This document shows, in pieces, positions 1-6,147 of a DNA stretch of 6,160 nucleotides. A program made the position numbers and the translations under genes. Location: positions 1-6,160 of the forward strand of contig JAGLDW010000345.1 in NCBI GenBank assembly GCA_023145395.1. Direction: 5' to 3'. Position 1 is the stretch's first letter. Each line of letters starts with the position of its first letter. The stretch comes from Lentisphaeria bacterium (GTDB lineage Bacteria; Verrucomicrobiota; Lentisphaeria; Oligosphaerales; Lenti-02). The notes under the pieces were generated by a model. The model was not told the origin of the DNA, did no database searches, and saw only the letters and a list, made by a program, of their open reading frames with translations.

Positions 1-11
1 GGGAAAAGCCT

Positions 12-1877
12 CTAGTCGAACAGTGGTCCGAGAAACTCGCAGGCGCGGAAGTCGTCTCCTCCAAAGCGGTCCCACATGGTGGGGCGGAAGATGTCCTTTT
101 CGTCGATGTTGTGCATGTCCACGGGGATGCGGAGCATGGCGCAAAGGGTGATGAACTCCGCTCCGATGAGCCCGAACGAGTTGGCATCGTGGTTTGGCCC
201 GATCTTGCTCATGTACTCGAAGGAAGTCATGCCGAAGGGAGTCCAGTATCCTTCCGGCCAGGTGGGGTTGGTGCATTCGCTAATGTGCTGAATCACAGCC
301 TCGGGCAACAAGACGGTCTCGCCCTCGACCACCGAGGCGGTGAGCAAATCGCCCACCACGTTGAGGCGGTAGGCGGTCATGGGCACACCACCGGGACAGC
401 AGTAGGAACTGGAGAGCCCATCACCTGGGAAGTAGGTCAGTTCGGCACCCATGTAGGTGGTCCCGTCGCAGGCGGCTTTCTGGAGATTGGCCTGGAGTTC
501 GGGCGAGTCGCAGATGGCGTTCCAGACTCCCTGCACACTCATGCTTTCCCCACCGGGAACAAGCTTGAAGATGTCCACAGCATAGTCCAGGGCGGCGGCG
601 CCGGAGTTGCGTTTGTCGATGAGGCCGCGCGGACAGACGTCGCGGACGTCGATGCCGGTGGCCTTCTCGATGGACTCGGGGGTCCAGTTGGTCCGGATGT
701 CAGCGAACATCTGGGGAACGCCGCCGGTGAGCAGATGGGCCATGAGCATGCCCACGCCGTTCTTGGAGTCGTTCTCGGTGGCGACGATCCGCGTGTCACC
801 AAAGCCGTCCCAGTCAAAGCTGGAGCAGAGGATGGATTCGACAAGATCGAAGTTGGGATAGAGGTCGGTCCACTGGCGCTGACCCTGTGTCCCCGCAGCG
901 ATGGCATTGTTGCCCTGGGCGTACTCCACGTCGGCGCGGAAGCCCTGGGCGTCGCCTACGGCCTTGTCGGCCAAGCGGGGGTTCCCGGTCATCAGATCCT
1001 TGACGATGACAGCCATCTTGCAGCACTCGCGCAGTAGCGTGTCGTTGGGCATGGGGCGCTCGCCCTCGCCGTAGTCGATGGCGAAATTGCTCTTGAAGAA
1101 ATCGAAGGCCTTGTCCACTTCCTCCCGGTCGTACACCCCACGGTCTATGCGCCCCTGCAGGGCGACCATGTCGATGCTGACCGATCCCATGCCGAGGTAG
1201 TCCGACATGATGTTGCGGCGCACGTCCGAACCGATGATTCCCATGGAGACGGAACCGAGGCTCATGTAGTTCTTGCCGCGCATTTCGCCGATGGTGGCGG
1301 CGCAGCGGGCGAAGCGCAGAAGGCGCTCGGACACGTAGTCGCAGATGGCGCCTTCCTCGTCCTCGAGATCGGGATTGTAGATGGAGAAGATGGGCTTCTT
1401 CTTCTCATCCATGGCGGCGCAGAAGGCCTTGAGCCAGACGGCGCCGGGCCGGTCGGTCTGGTTGAGTCCGTAGGCGGCGTGGACCCATTCGCTCGAACCG
1501 ATGCCCGAGCAGGTGCTCATCAACTCGTCGCTGTAGCACCAGGACCGGGAGATCCAGATGTTGGCGCAGACTCCTTGCGTGCTGTAGTAGGTCTGCGCGA
1601 CGGCGCCGCTGCGCGGCCCGTAGACAATCTCGGGGGCGACCACCAGGCGGATCTTGCGATTGCCGGGGAGTCTCACGTTCGAGTCGATCAGGTCATAGAC
1701 CTTTCGCACCATTTCCCACGTGCGTTCGACGTTGTCCTCATAGGCGCCGGTGCGCCCATCCACCGTGGGCGTGAGAGCGATAGTAGGTGTGTGTCCGACC
1801 AGTTCACGGTCGAACTGGAGAAATTCGCGCTCTTTGGCCGCGAGCGCTTCGAAGTCGGGGCGTGCTGTGTCGATCAT
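12..1877 (-). CDS. fucI: L-fucose isomerase (FucI family), 621 aa
   Basis: Cytoplasmic aldose-ketose isomerase. In the family it converts L-fucose to L-fuculose, and also D-arabinose to D-ribulose, using Mn2+. Seen in the sequence: the block ATENDSKNGVGML followed by QMFADIRTNW, then IGPNHDANSFG and a C-terminus with MHNIDEKDIFRP and DFRACEFLGPLF. These align by eye with E. coli FucI. The three metal/catalytic residues are kept: Glu368, Asp393 and His563, matching E. coli Glu337, Asp361 and His528, at nearly the same spacing. The protein is about 30 residues longer than the E. coli enzyme (591 aa); most of the extra length lies before Glu368. The ATG at 1877 is chosen because GGAAAGG lies 7 nt upstream; the frame stays open for 18 more codons, but those residues do not look conserved. 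It lies 57 bp downstream of the kinase gene on the same strand, so an operon is likely. The family call is strong; the true substrate could be another sugar that fits the FucI pocket. Confidence 0.93.
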   Translation of the reverse strand: MIDTARPDFEALAAKEREFLQFDRELVGHTPTIALTPTVDGRTGAYEDNVERTWEMVRKVYDLIDSNVRLPGNRKIRLVVAPEIVYGPRSGAVAQTYYSTQGVCANIWISRSWCYSDELMSTCSGIGSSEWVHAAYGLNQTDRPGAVWLKAFCAAMDEKKKPIFSIYNPDLEDEEGAICDYVSERLLRFARCAATIGEMRGKNYMSLGSVSMGIIGSDVRRNIMSDYLGMGSVSIDMVALQGRIDRGVYDREEVDKAFDFFKSNFAIDYGEGERPMPNDTLLRECCKMAVIVKDLMTGNPRLADKAVGDAQGFRADVEYAQGNNAIAAGTQGQRQWTDLYPNFDLVESILCSSFDWDGFGDTRIVATENDSKNGVGMLMAHLLTGGVPQMFADIRTNWTPESIEKATGIDVRDVCPRGLIDKRNSGAAALDYAVDIFKLVPGGESMSVQGVWNAICDSPELQANLQKAACDGTTYMGAELTYFPGDGLSSSYCCPGGVPMTAYRLNVVGDLLTASVVEGETVLLPEAVIQHISECTNPTWPEGYWTPFGMTSFEYMSKIGPNHDANSFGLIGAEFITLCAMLRIPVDMHNIDEKDIFRPTMWDRFGGDDFRACEFLGPLFD

Positions 1878-1884
1878 GATGCTG

Positions 1885-1891
1885 CCTTTCC
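1885..1891 (-). promoter_or_regulatory. Ribosome-binding site of fucI
   Basis: The minus strand reads GGAAAGG, with AAGG ending 7 nt before the ATG at 1877. It decides the start in favour of this ATG over the upstream in-frame TTG at 1931. Confidence 0.6.
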
Positions 1892-1934
1892 ATGGGTGTG
1901 GGACAAGTTGGCTGCCGAGAGACGAAATCAAGCG

Positions 1935-3278
1935 TTACGCTGGGTTGAAATAATGCATCTGTCTGGTGGCGCCGAGCACGCTTTGCCAGAGCTGGCCGTG
2001 GGGATCGATGGTGCGACGGCTGCGCACGGCCAATGCGATGGGCACGCAGGTGAAATGCCCATGCCAGTATCCGATGACGATATTCGTCATGCCCGCCATC
2101 GCGCAATGCACAGCATTCTGAGCCAGATGCAGGCAGAAGATCGCGTCGGTGCCGCGAGCGGCCACCGAGCGGATCTGATAGCTTGGATCGAAGTACTTGA
2201 CGGTATGGTCGATGTTCTCGCTGGTCAGATAGGTGCTGAAATGATCTTTGAGAAAGGGCCCGATATCCTTGTGAAGCTTGTTTCCCGAACCATCGACGGC
2301 ATGCCCCTCGGCATCGAAGAACTCCTGCCCGGCGCCTTCGGCGACGGCGACGACGGCGTGGTGTTTGAGAAGAAGCCTGCGCTTGAGGGCGGCCAGGAGC
2401 CCGTCGTCGCCCTCCAAGCGGAAGGGAACCTCCGGGATCAGACAGAAATTGACCACGGAGTTGGCCAGAGTGGCGGAGGCGGCGATAAAACCGGCGTCAC
2501 GCCCCATGAGGCGAACGAGTCCGATGCCGTTGTAGGCGCCTTTCGCCTCGTTGTGAGCGCATTCGATGACGGGTTCCGCCGCGTAGACAGCGGTTTCGAA
2601 GCCGAAGGTGCGCTCCATGAAGTTCAGGTCGTTGTCAATGGTTTTCGGGATGCCGATGACACTGATGCCGAGCCCTTTCTGCTGGGCTGCTTCGGCGATT
2701 TCACGGGTGGCCCGCTGGGTGCCGTCTCCGCCGATGGTGAACAGCATGTTGATGTTGAAGCGTTCGAGCGTGCGGACGATCGTGTCCGTGTCCTGTTGCC
2801 CGCGTGAGGAGCCGAGGATCGAGCCTCCCTCGCTGTGAATGGCATCGACAATGTCGGGATTGAGTTCCATCGGCTTGAGTTTGTATTCGGGGTTGAGCCC
2901 GCGGTATCCATAGCGGATGCCTAGAATATTCTTGACGCCATAGCAATACCAGAGGGTGGTGACCAGTGCTTTGATCACGTCGTTGAGACCCGGGCACAGA
3001 CCGCCGCACGTGACGATGGCCGCACGTGTCCAAGACGGATCGTGGAAGATCTTCTTTCGGGCGCCTGCGCTGGTGAAGGAGGGGGGGGGGATGCCTCGTT
3101 CAATCAGAGCGGCGATTTTTTCGGGGTCGGAGAAGAAGCAGACATGGTGGTTTGGAGCGAGGAAATTCATGCCTCGAATGGGCGAGTCGATGGTCGCTTC
3201 ACCGAGGGTGTCCACCGAAAAATCGGTGGGGTCCATAGCAACGATCTCGTCGATGCTGGCACTGAGCAGTTCTTGCAT
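1935..3278 (-). CDS. pfkA: 6-phosphofructokinase, plant/trypanosomatid-type, probably ATP-dependent, 447 aa
   Basis: Glycolytic kinase that phosphorylates fructose 6-phosphate to fructose 1,6-bisphosphate in the cytoplasm. Visible motifs: phosphate-donor loop CGGLCPGLND (91-100), GSSRG (156-160), GGDGT (183-187), PKTIDND (211-217) with the catalytic-base Asp215, MGR (258-260), PEVPF (282-286) and DPSYQIR (364-370). Gly186 in GGDGT (E. coli Gly104) is typical of ATP users; PPi-dependent enzymes usually have Asp there. Lys212 (E. coli Gly124) is shared with PPi enzymes and with the ATP-using plant and trypanosome enzymes. The whole pattern matches the latter group, hence ATP as the likely donor. 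The roughly 85-residue N-terminal extension before the donor loop is also typical of that group. The ATG at 3278 has GGAG 9 nt upstream. The frame stays open to 3731, but that part is not PFK-like and runs antisense into the divergent gene. Codons 64-66 are CCC-CCC-CCC within a ten-base run. Probably cotranscribed with fucI. The symbol is by family only. Confidence 0.92.
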   Translation of the reverse strand: MQELLSASIDEIVAMDPTDFSVDTLGEATIDSPIRGMNFLAPNHHVCFFSDPEKIAALIERGIPPPSFTSAGARKKIFHDPSWTRAAIVTCGGLCPGLNDVIKALVTTLWYCYGVKNILGIRYGYRGLNPEYKLKPMELNPDIVDAIHSEGGSILGSSRGQQDTDTIVRTLERFNINMLFTIGGDGTQRATREIAEAAQQKGLGISVIGIPKTIDNDLNFMERTFGFETAVYAAEPVIECAHNEAKGAYNGIGLVRLMGRDAGFIAASATLANSVVNFCLIPEVPFRLEGDDGLLAALKRRLLLKHHAVVAVAEGAGQEFFDAEGHAVDGSGNKLHKDIGPFLKDHFSTYLTSENIDHTVKYFDPSYQIRSVAARGTDAIFCLHLAQNAVHCAMAGMTNIVIGYWHGHFTCVPIALAVRSRRTIDPHGQLWQSVLGATRQMHYFNPA

Positions 3279-3287
3279 GGAAATCGT

Positions 3288-3291
3288 CTCC
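3288..3291 (-). promoter_or_regulatory. Ribosome-binding site of the 6-phosphofructokinase gene
   Basis: The minus strand reads GGAG, 9 nt before the ATG at 3278. It supports the 447-residue start over longer in-frame extensions. Confidence 0.6.
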
Positions 3292-3294
3292 AGT

Positions 3295-3314
3295 AGGTGG
3301 CTGCAAATCCACCT
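3295..3314 (-). promoter_or_regulatory. Inverted repeat / possible leader hairpin upstream of the kinase RBS
   Basis: On the minus strand, AGGTGG and CCACCT form a perfect 6-bp stem around an 8-nt loop (ATTTGCAG). It ends 3 nt before the ribosome-binding GGAG. If transcribed, it could affect translation start of the kinase; as DNA it could instead be a protein-binding site. A TATGGT box at 3317-3322 (minus) might be a -10 element placing the transcript start next to this hairpin, but its -35 (TGGAAA, 3340-3345) is poor. The inverted repeat is seen directly; the function is inferred. Confidence 0.35.
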
Positions 3315-3354
3315 GTACCATAGGCGGAAAGAGCAAGGGTTTCCACCGCTACGG

Positions 3355-3382
3355 GCATGCGTGCGATTGTTGCTTTGCATGC
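3355..3382. repeat. Pair of GCATGC sites 22 bp apart
   Basis: The palindrome GCATGC occurs at 3355-3360 and 3377-3382. The flanking bases extend the pair into the inverted repeat GGCATGC / GCATGCC. The 22-bp centre-to-centre distance is about two helical turns, so a protein could meet both sites on one DNA face. The second site lies in the spacer of the possible rightward promoter. A six-base palindrome can recur by chance, so an operator role is only a suggestion. Confidence 0.3.
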
Positions 3383-3396
3383 CTTCCTTGTATACA
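3367..3396 (+). promoter_or_regulatory. Possible sigma70-type promoter for the exported GHL10 protein
   Basis: TTGTTG (3367-3372) and TATACA (3391-3396) are separated by 18 bp. This would start transcription near 3403, leaving a leader of about 108 nt before the ATG at 3511. The palindrome at 3400-3414 would then cover the start point, as repressor operators often do. The boxes are only moderate matches, and sigma70 rules may differ in this lineage. Confidence 0.28.
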
Positions 3397-3399
3397 GTT

Positions 3400-3414
3400 G
3401 CACATGATATGTGC
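3400..3414. promoter_or_regulatory. Operator-like palindrome GCACAT-GAT-ATGTGC
   Basis: A perfect inverted repeat with 6-bp arms and a 3-bp spacer, 15 bp in total, lying between the divergent genes. GCACATG recurs as a partial copy at 3472-3478, closer to the downstream start codon. The size and symmetry fit binding by a dimeric regulator. No regulator gene lies in the window, so its family cannot be named. Confidence 0.4.
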
Positions 3415-3496
3415 GTGCCCCTTTGTTTTGGCATTTCCGATTCCGGCCAATGCAGGGGAGATGTTGCGTCTGCACATGTTGAATGAAACGATCTGC

Positions 3497-3503
3497 AAGG
3501 AGA
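3497..3503 (+). promoter_or_regulatory. Ribosome-binding site of the GHL10 gene
   Basis: AAGGAGA, a near-perfect Shine-Dalgarno; AGGAG (3498-3502) is 8 nt before the ATG at 3511. It decides against TTG at 3505 (2 nt away, too close) and ATG at 3517 (14 nt away). Confidence 0.75.
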
Positions 3504-3510
3504 TTTGGCA

Positions 3511-5940
3511 ATGTCCATGACAAGATACCTGGTCGCGTCCCTCGTGGTATTCTCTGGCCTTCTCGCCGCAATTCCCCCCGTGCCCCGGAAAGGGGATGTC
3601 TTCCCCGAGCTGAAACTTGCGGACACCGCAGCGGCGCGCAGGCTGTTTGCACCGATGGAGGGGTCGCTCCCGGTGACGCTGGCGAAGGGACCGATCGACA
3701 TGGTGCGCCTGCCAGTGAACTTTGTTGGCACCGATCACGCACGCGCGAGCTGGGATATCGGGGTCCGCGTCGATCTGCGCCTGGCCAGGGGAATCCAGTT
3801 CGACTTCTTCTGCGCCGACATGACACCTGTCTCCTATTTCTGCGTGTATTTCCGGAGTGGCGACGGCTGGTATCGATCCACCTTCGGCACCGACAGCAGG
3901 GGTGGCTGGCAACATGTGATCATCGACAAGGCGGACACGGGTTCCGAGGGCACCCCCGCAGGCTGGGGGAAGATCGACGCGATCCGGATTTCCATGTGGC
4001 GGGGCCAGGACCTGAACACCGAGTGCGCCATCGCCAACCTCGGTGCCATCGGCTCCAACCCAACCGTTCTGATTGTGCGCGCGGACTCCAACTCCGGGCC
4101 GGGCAACAGCGAGTCCAAGGGCTACTCCCAATTTGCGGCCACGGTGGCGACCACGCTGAAGGAGCTCGGGTTGGAGTATGCACTGGTTGCGGACACGGAC
4201 GTCACGGCGGAGATGCTCGCGTTCCCAAAATTGGTGTTTCTGCCGTACAATCCGCATCTTCCCGAAACGCTGGCGCCCCTGCTCCGCGTGTTTGTCGATG
4301 GTGGTGGGCGACTGATCGCCTGCTACAGCCTCCCGAAGGAGACAGGAGAACTTCTCGGCCTTCGGAAGACGGGCTGGGAACAGGGCGAAGGTGGGTGCTT
4401 TGCAGGATTCGAACGCATCGGCACGGGACTGGAGGGCCAACCCGTATTTGCCGAGCAACGATCCTGGGTCACGACGGTCGTTGCACCCGTGGATGCCATG
4501 AAGGCGGACTGCCGAGTCGTGGCGGTCTGGCGCGACAGCAAGAACAAGGCGACTGAAATACCCGCCATCACTGCAACCGCGACAGGGGCGTTCATCGGAC
4601 ATGTGTGGATGAACAGCGGCGGTGCGGCAAAGCGTTCACTCATGCTCTCGCTTCTCGGCGCCATCCTTCCAGGAGTCTGGCGTGACGCCGCGACTGCGGA
4701 GTTCGCAAATATCGGCGCGTTCGGCACCCACTCGGATCTTGCTCAGTTGTCCCGAAGTTTTCCAAAGGACGCTTCTGCGGAGGCGAAGGCGGAATTGGCG
4801 AAGGCGGCGCGGTTGCGTGGGCAGGCGGCTGTGGCCACAGGGCGAAAGTCGTGGCGTGAAAGCATCGCGCACAGCCAAGCCGCCAGCGAGGCGGCGATGC
4901 GTGCGTGGTGTCTGCTGGGCAAGCCCCGTTCCAACGAGTTCCGGGGCTGGTGGTGCCACAGTGCTTTTGGCATTCCGGGCAAGACCTGGGACGAGGCAAT
5001 CAAGGAGCTTGCGGACAACGGATTCAACGCGATTCTGCCCAACATGCTCTGGGGGGGACTCGCCTACTACCCGAGCGAGACGCTACCCGTGTATCCCGAA
5101 ATCGATGCCAAGGGAGATCAAGTGGATCTCTGCCTGAAGGCGTGCAAGAAATACGGCGTCAAGTGCCACGTGTGGAAGGTCAACTGGAACATGGGATCGC
5201 GCGCCGACGGGGCGTTTGTCAAACGCATGGTCGCGGCCAAGCGGGTGCAGAAGAGTTTTTCCGGCGAGGTGAAGGAACGCTGGCTCTGTCCCTCGCATCC
5301 GGAAAACCGCAAGCTGGAGATCGAGTCCATGCTCGAGGTCGTCCGAAAATATCCTGTGGATGGTGTCCACTTCGACTACATCCGCTATCCCGACGGGAAC
5401 TTTTGCTTCTGCGAGGGTTGTCGCACGCGCTTCGAGACGGGGATCGGGCACCAGGTGGAGAACTGGCCGGGCGCAGTTCGGGAGGACAAGAAGCTCGAGC
5501 AGGCGTGGCTGGATTTCCGGCGTTCCAACATCGACGCTGTGGTCAAGGCCGTGTCCGAGCGCGCCCACGCAATTCGCCCCGGCGTCCAGATTTCGGCGGC
5601 GGTGTTCCGCAACTGGCCCATCGACCGGGACGGTGTCGGCCAGGATTGGAAGCTCTGGTGCGACCGGAAATGGGTCGATTTTCTCTGCCCGATGGACTAC
5701 ACGCCCTGGAACGAGACGTTCCGGAGCCAGGTGGTGGCGCAGGTGAAGTATGCCGGCCAGGTGCCCATCTATCCCGGCATTGGCCTGTCTTGCTGGTCCA
5801 ATCCGAGCGACGCGGTCAAGCTTGTCGATCAGATCCGGATCGCCCGCGAGGAAGGTGCCAGGGGATTCACCGTGTTCGAATACAACGCGAACGCGGAGAG
5901 CGTGCTCCCATTCGCACGACTCGGCGTGACCTCGAAGTGA
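3511..5940 (+). CDS. Exported multidomain GHL10 (DUF187/YngK-like) glycoside hydrolase-like protein, 809 aa
   Basis: Probably exported and carbohydrate-active; the substrate is unknown. Residues 1-20 look like a Sec signal peptide: Arg5, then a hydrophobic core ending LLAA, with no lipobox cysteine. Residues about 30-182 look like an all-beta, possibly sugar-binding domain. Residues about 184-400 resemble a class-I amidotransferase-like fold as in ThuA or beta-galactosidase trimerisation domains (strand VLIVRADSN, later VFVDGGGRLIACYS). Residues 420-470 are an Ala/Lys-rich helical linker. Residues about 475-800 carry the GHL10 TIM-barrel signature: FRGWWCHSAFG (477-487), DGVHFDYIRYP (617-627), CFCEGC (632-637), DFLCPMDY (723-730), PGIGLSCW (755-762) and FTVFEYN (786-792). 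Asp617, Asp622, Asp729 and Glu790 are acidic residues at strand ends that could be catalytic, but I cannot assign them. It is divergent from the kinase-fucI pair, which hints at a shared sugar pathway. The GHL10 call is firm; enzyme activity is not proven, and the N-terminal domain calls are by pattern only. Confidence 0.85.
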   Translation: MSMTRYLVASLVVFSGLLAAIPPVPRKGDVFPELKLADTAAARRLFAPMEGSLPVTLAKGPIDMVRLPVNFVGTDHARASWDIGVRVDLRLARGIQFDFFCADMTPVSYFCVYFRSGDGWYRSTFGTDSRGGWQHVIIDKADTGSEGTPAGWGKIDAIRISMWRGQDLNTECAIANLGAIGSNPTVLIVRADSNSGPGNSESKGYSQFAATVATTLKELGLEYALVADTDVTAEMLAFPKLVFLPYNPHLPETLAPLLRVFVDGGGRLIACYSLPKETGELLGLRKTGWEQGEGGCFAGFERIGTGLEGQPVFAEQRSWVTTVVAPVDAMKADCRVVAVWRDSKNKATEIPAITATATGAFIGHVWMNSGGAAKRSLMLSLLGAILPGVWRDAATAEFANIGAFGTHSDLAQLSRSFPKDASAEAKAELAKAARLRGQAAVATGRKSWRESIAHSQAASEAAMRAWCLLGKPRSNEFRGWWCHSAFGIPGKTWDEAIKELADNGFNAILPNMLWGGLAYYPSETLPVYPEIDAKGDQVDLCLKACKKYGVKCHVWKVNWNMGSRADGAFVKRMVAAKRVQKSFSGEVKERWLCPSHPENRKLEIESMLEVVRKYPVDGVHFDYIRYPDGNFCFCEGCRTRFETGIGHQVENWPGAVREDKKLEQAWLDFRRSNIDAVVKAVSERAHAIRPGVQISAAVFRNWPIDRDGVGQDWKLWCDRKWVDFLCPMDYTPWNETFRSQVVAQVKYAGQVPIYPGIGLSCWSNPSDAVKLVDQIRIAREEGARGFTVFEYNANAESVLPFARLGVTSK

Positions 5941-6025
5941 ATACGCGACATCCTCTTCGCCCCGAGCACGAGCAAGTGGCTGATTTTCAGGAGTCGATAC
6001 GCTGGGAACGAGGGAAGGAGGGGAG
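5941..6025. other. Short convergent spacer with G-rich tract, no clear terminator
   Basis: This gap lies between the GHL10 stop and the 3' end of the tRNA gene, which point toward each other. I see no GC-rich stem followed by a T run for either direction. From 6004 the plus strand is almost all purine. The matching tRNA trailer RNA would be C-rich and G-poor, which could suit Rho-dependent ending; that is an inference. Confidence 0.4.
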
Positions 6026-6099
6026 TGGAGCGGGTGATGGGAATCGAACCCACGGCGTCAGCTTGGGAAGCTGAGGTATTACCATTATACGACACCCGC
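6026..6099 (-). tRNA. trnG: tRNA-Gly (anticodon CCC), CCA end encoded
   Basis: Read on the minus strand from 6099. Acceptor arms GCGGGTG / CACCCGC pair fully. The D arm is GTAT / ATAC around AATGGTA. The anticodon stem TCAGC / GCTGA encloses the loop TTCCCAA, giving anticodon CCC, which reads GGG glycine codons. The T arm GTGGG / CCCAT encloses TTCGATT. The discriminator base is U, as usual for bacterial glycine tRNAs, and CCA follows directly in the DNA at 6026-6028. All stems are intact, so the gene should work. CCC is the narrow-reading glycine tRNA that often accompanies GCC and UCC tRNAs. Confidence 0.95.
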
Positions 6100-6119
6100 C
6101 TACACGGAATAGACGGCAT

Positions 6120-6147
6120 ATTCTAGAAGCAGGTGTGGCAAATGCAA
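6120..6147 (-). promoter_or_regulatory. Probable promoter of tRNA-Gly
   Basis: On the minus strand, TTGCAT (6142-6147) and TAGAAT (6120-6125) are 16 bp apart. Transcription would start near 6113, about 14 nt before the mature tRNA 5' end. The boxes are good sigma70 matches and the position is right for a tRNA gene. Confidence 0.5.

Larger units (their letters stand above)
3279..3510. other. Divergent intergenic control region
   Basis: These 232 bp separate the start codons of the kinase gene (leftward) and the exported protein gene (rightward), so both promoters should lie here. I see no convincing small gene. The region contains a hairpin near the kinase RBS (3295-3314), two GCATGC sites (3355-3360 and 3377-3382), a possible rightward promoter (3367-3396), a perfect palindrome (3400-3414), a partial copy of that palindrome (GCACATG at 3472-3478) and a strong RBS at 3497-3503. 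Confidence 0.7.

Noticed and set aside
1..11. Possible terminator or next gene after fucI
   Set aside because: Only 11 bases are visible, too few to judge.
111..1037. Plus-strand 308-codon open frame antisense to fucI
   Set aside because: Gly/Ala/Val/His-rich composition with no domain, lying wholly opposite conserved FucI sequence.
1878..1934. Separate promoter or terminator between the kinase gene and fucI
   Set aside because: In 57 bp I found no convincing -35/-10 pair and no stem with a T run, so a shared transcript is the simpler reading.
1479..2807. Plus-strand open frame of 442 codons antisense to fucI and the kinase
   Set aside because: It runs across two well-supported genes and the gap between them, shows no recognisable domain, and is a by-product of GC-rich codon use.
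3279..3731. N-terminal extension of the kinase frame
   Set aside because: The frame is open by chance. The extra residues lack PFK-like features, overlap the divergent gene, and the ATG at 3278 has a good RBS.
3483..4556. Plus-strand 357-codon frame overlapping the GHL10 gene
   Set aside because: Arg/Gly-rich out-of-frame translation of the same region, with no plausible RBS or domain.
3349..4602. Minus-strand 417-codon open frame opposite the GHL10 N-terminus
   Set aside because: Composition is typical of a shadow frame, no motif is seen, and it also covers the control region.
5051..5057. Seven-G run in GHL10 as a frameshift site
   Set aside because: It encodes an in-frame Trp-Gly-Gly segment with family-like sequence on both sides, and no overlapping downstream frame makes sense.
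4905..6074. Plus-strand 389-codon frame over the GHL10 barrel and tRNA
   Set aside because: It covers conserved GHL10 sequence out of frame and runs into the tRNA gene; no domain.
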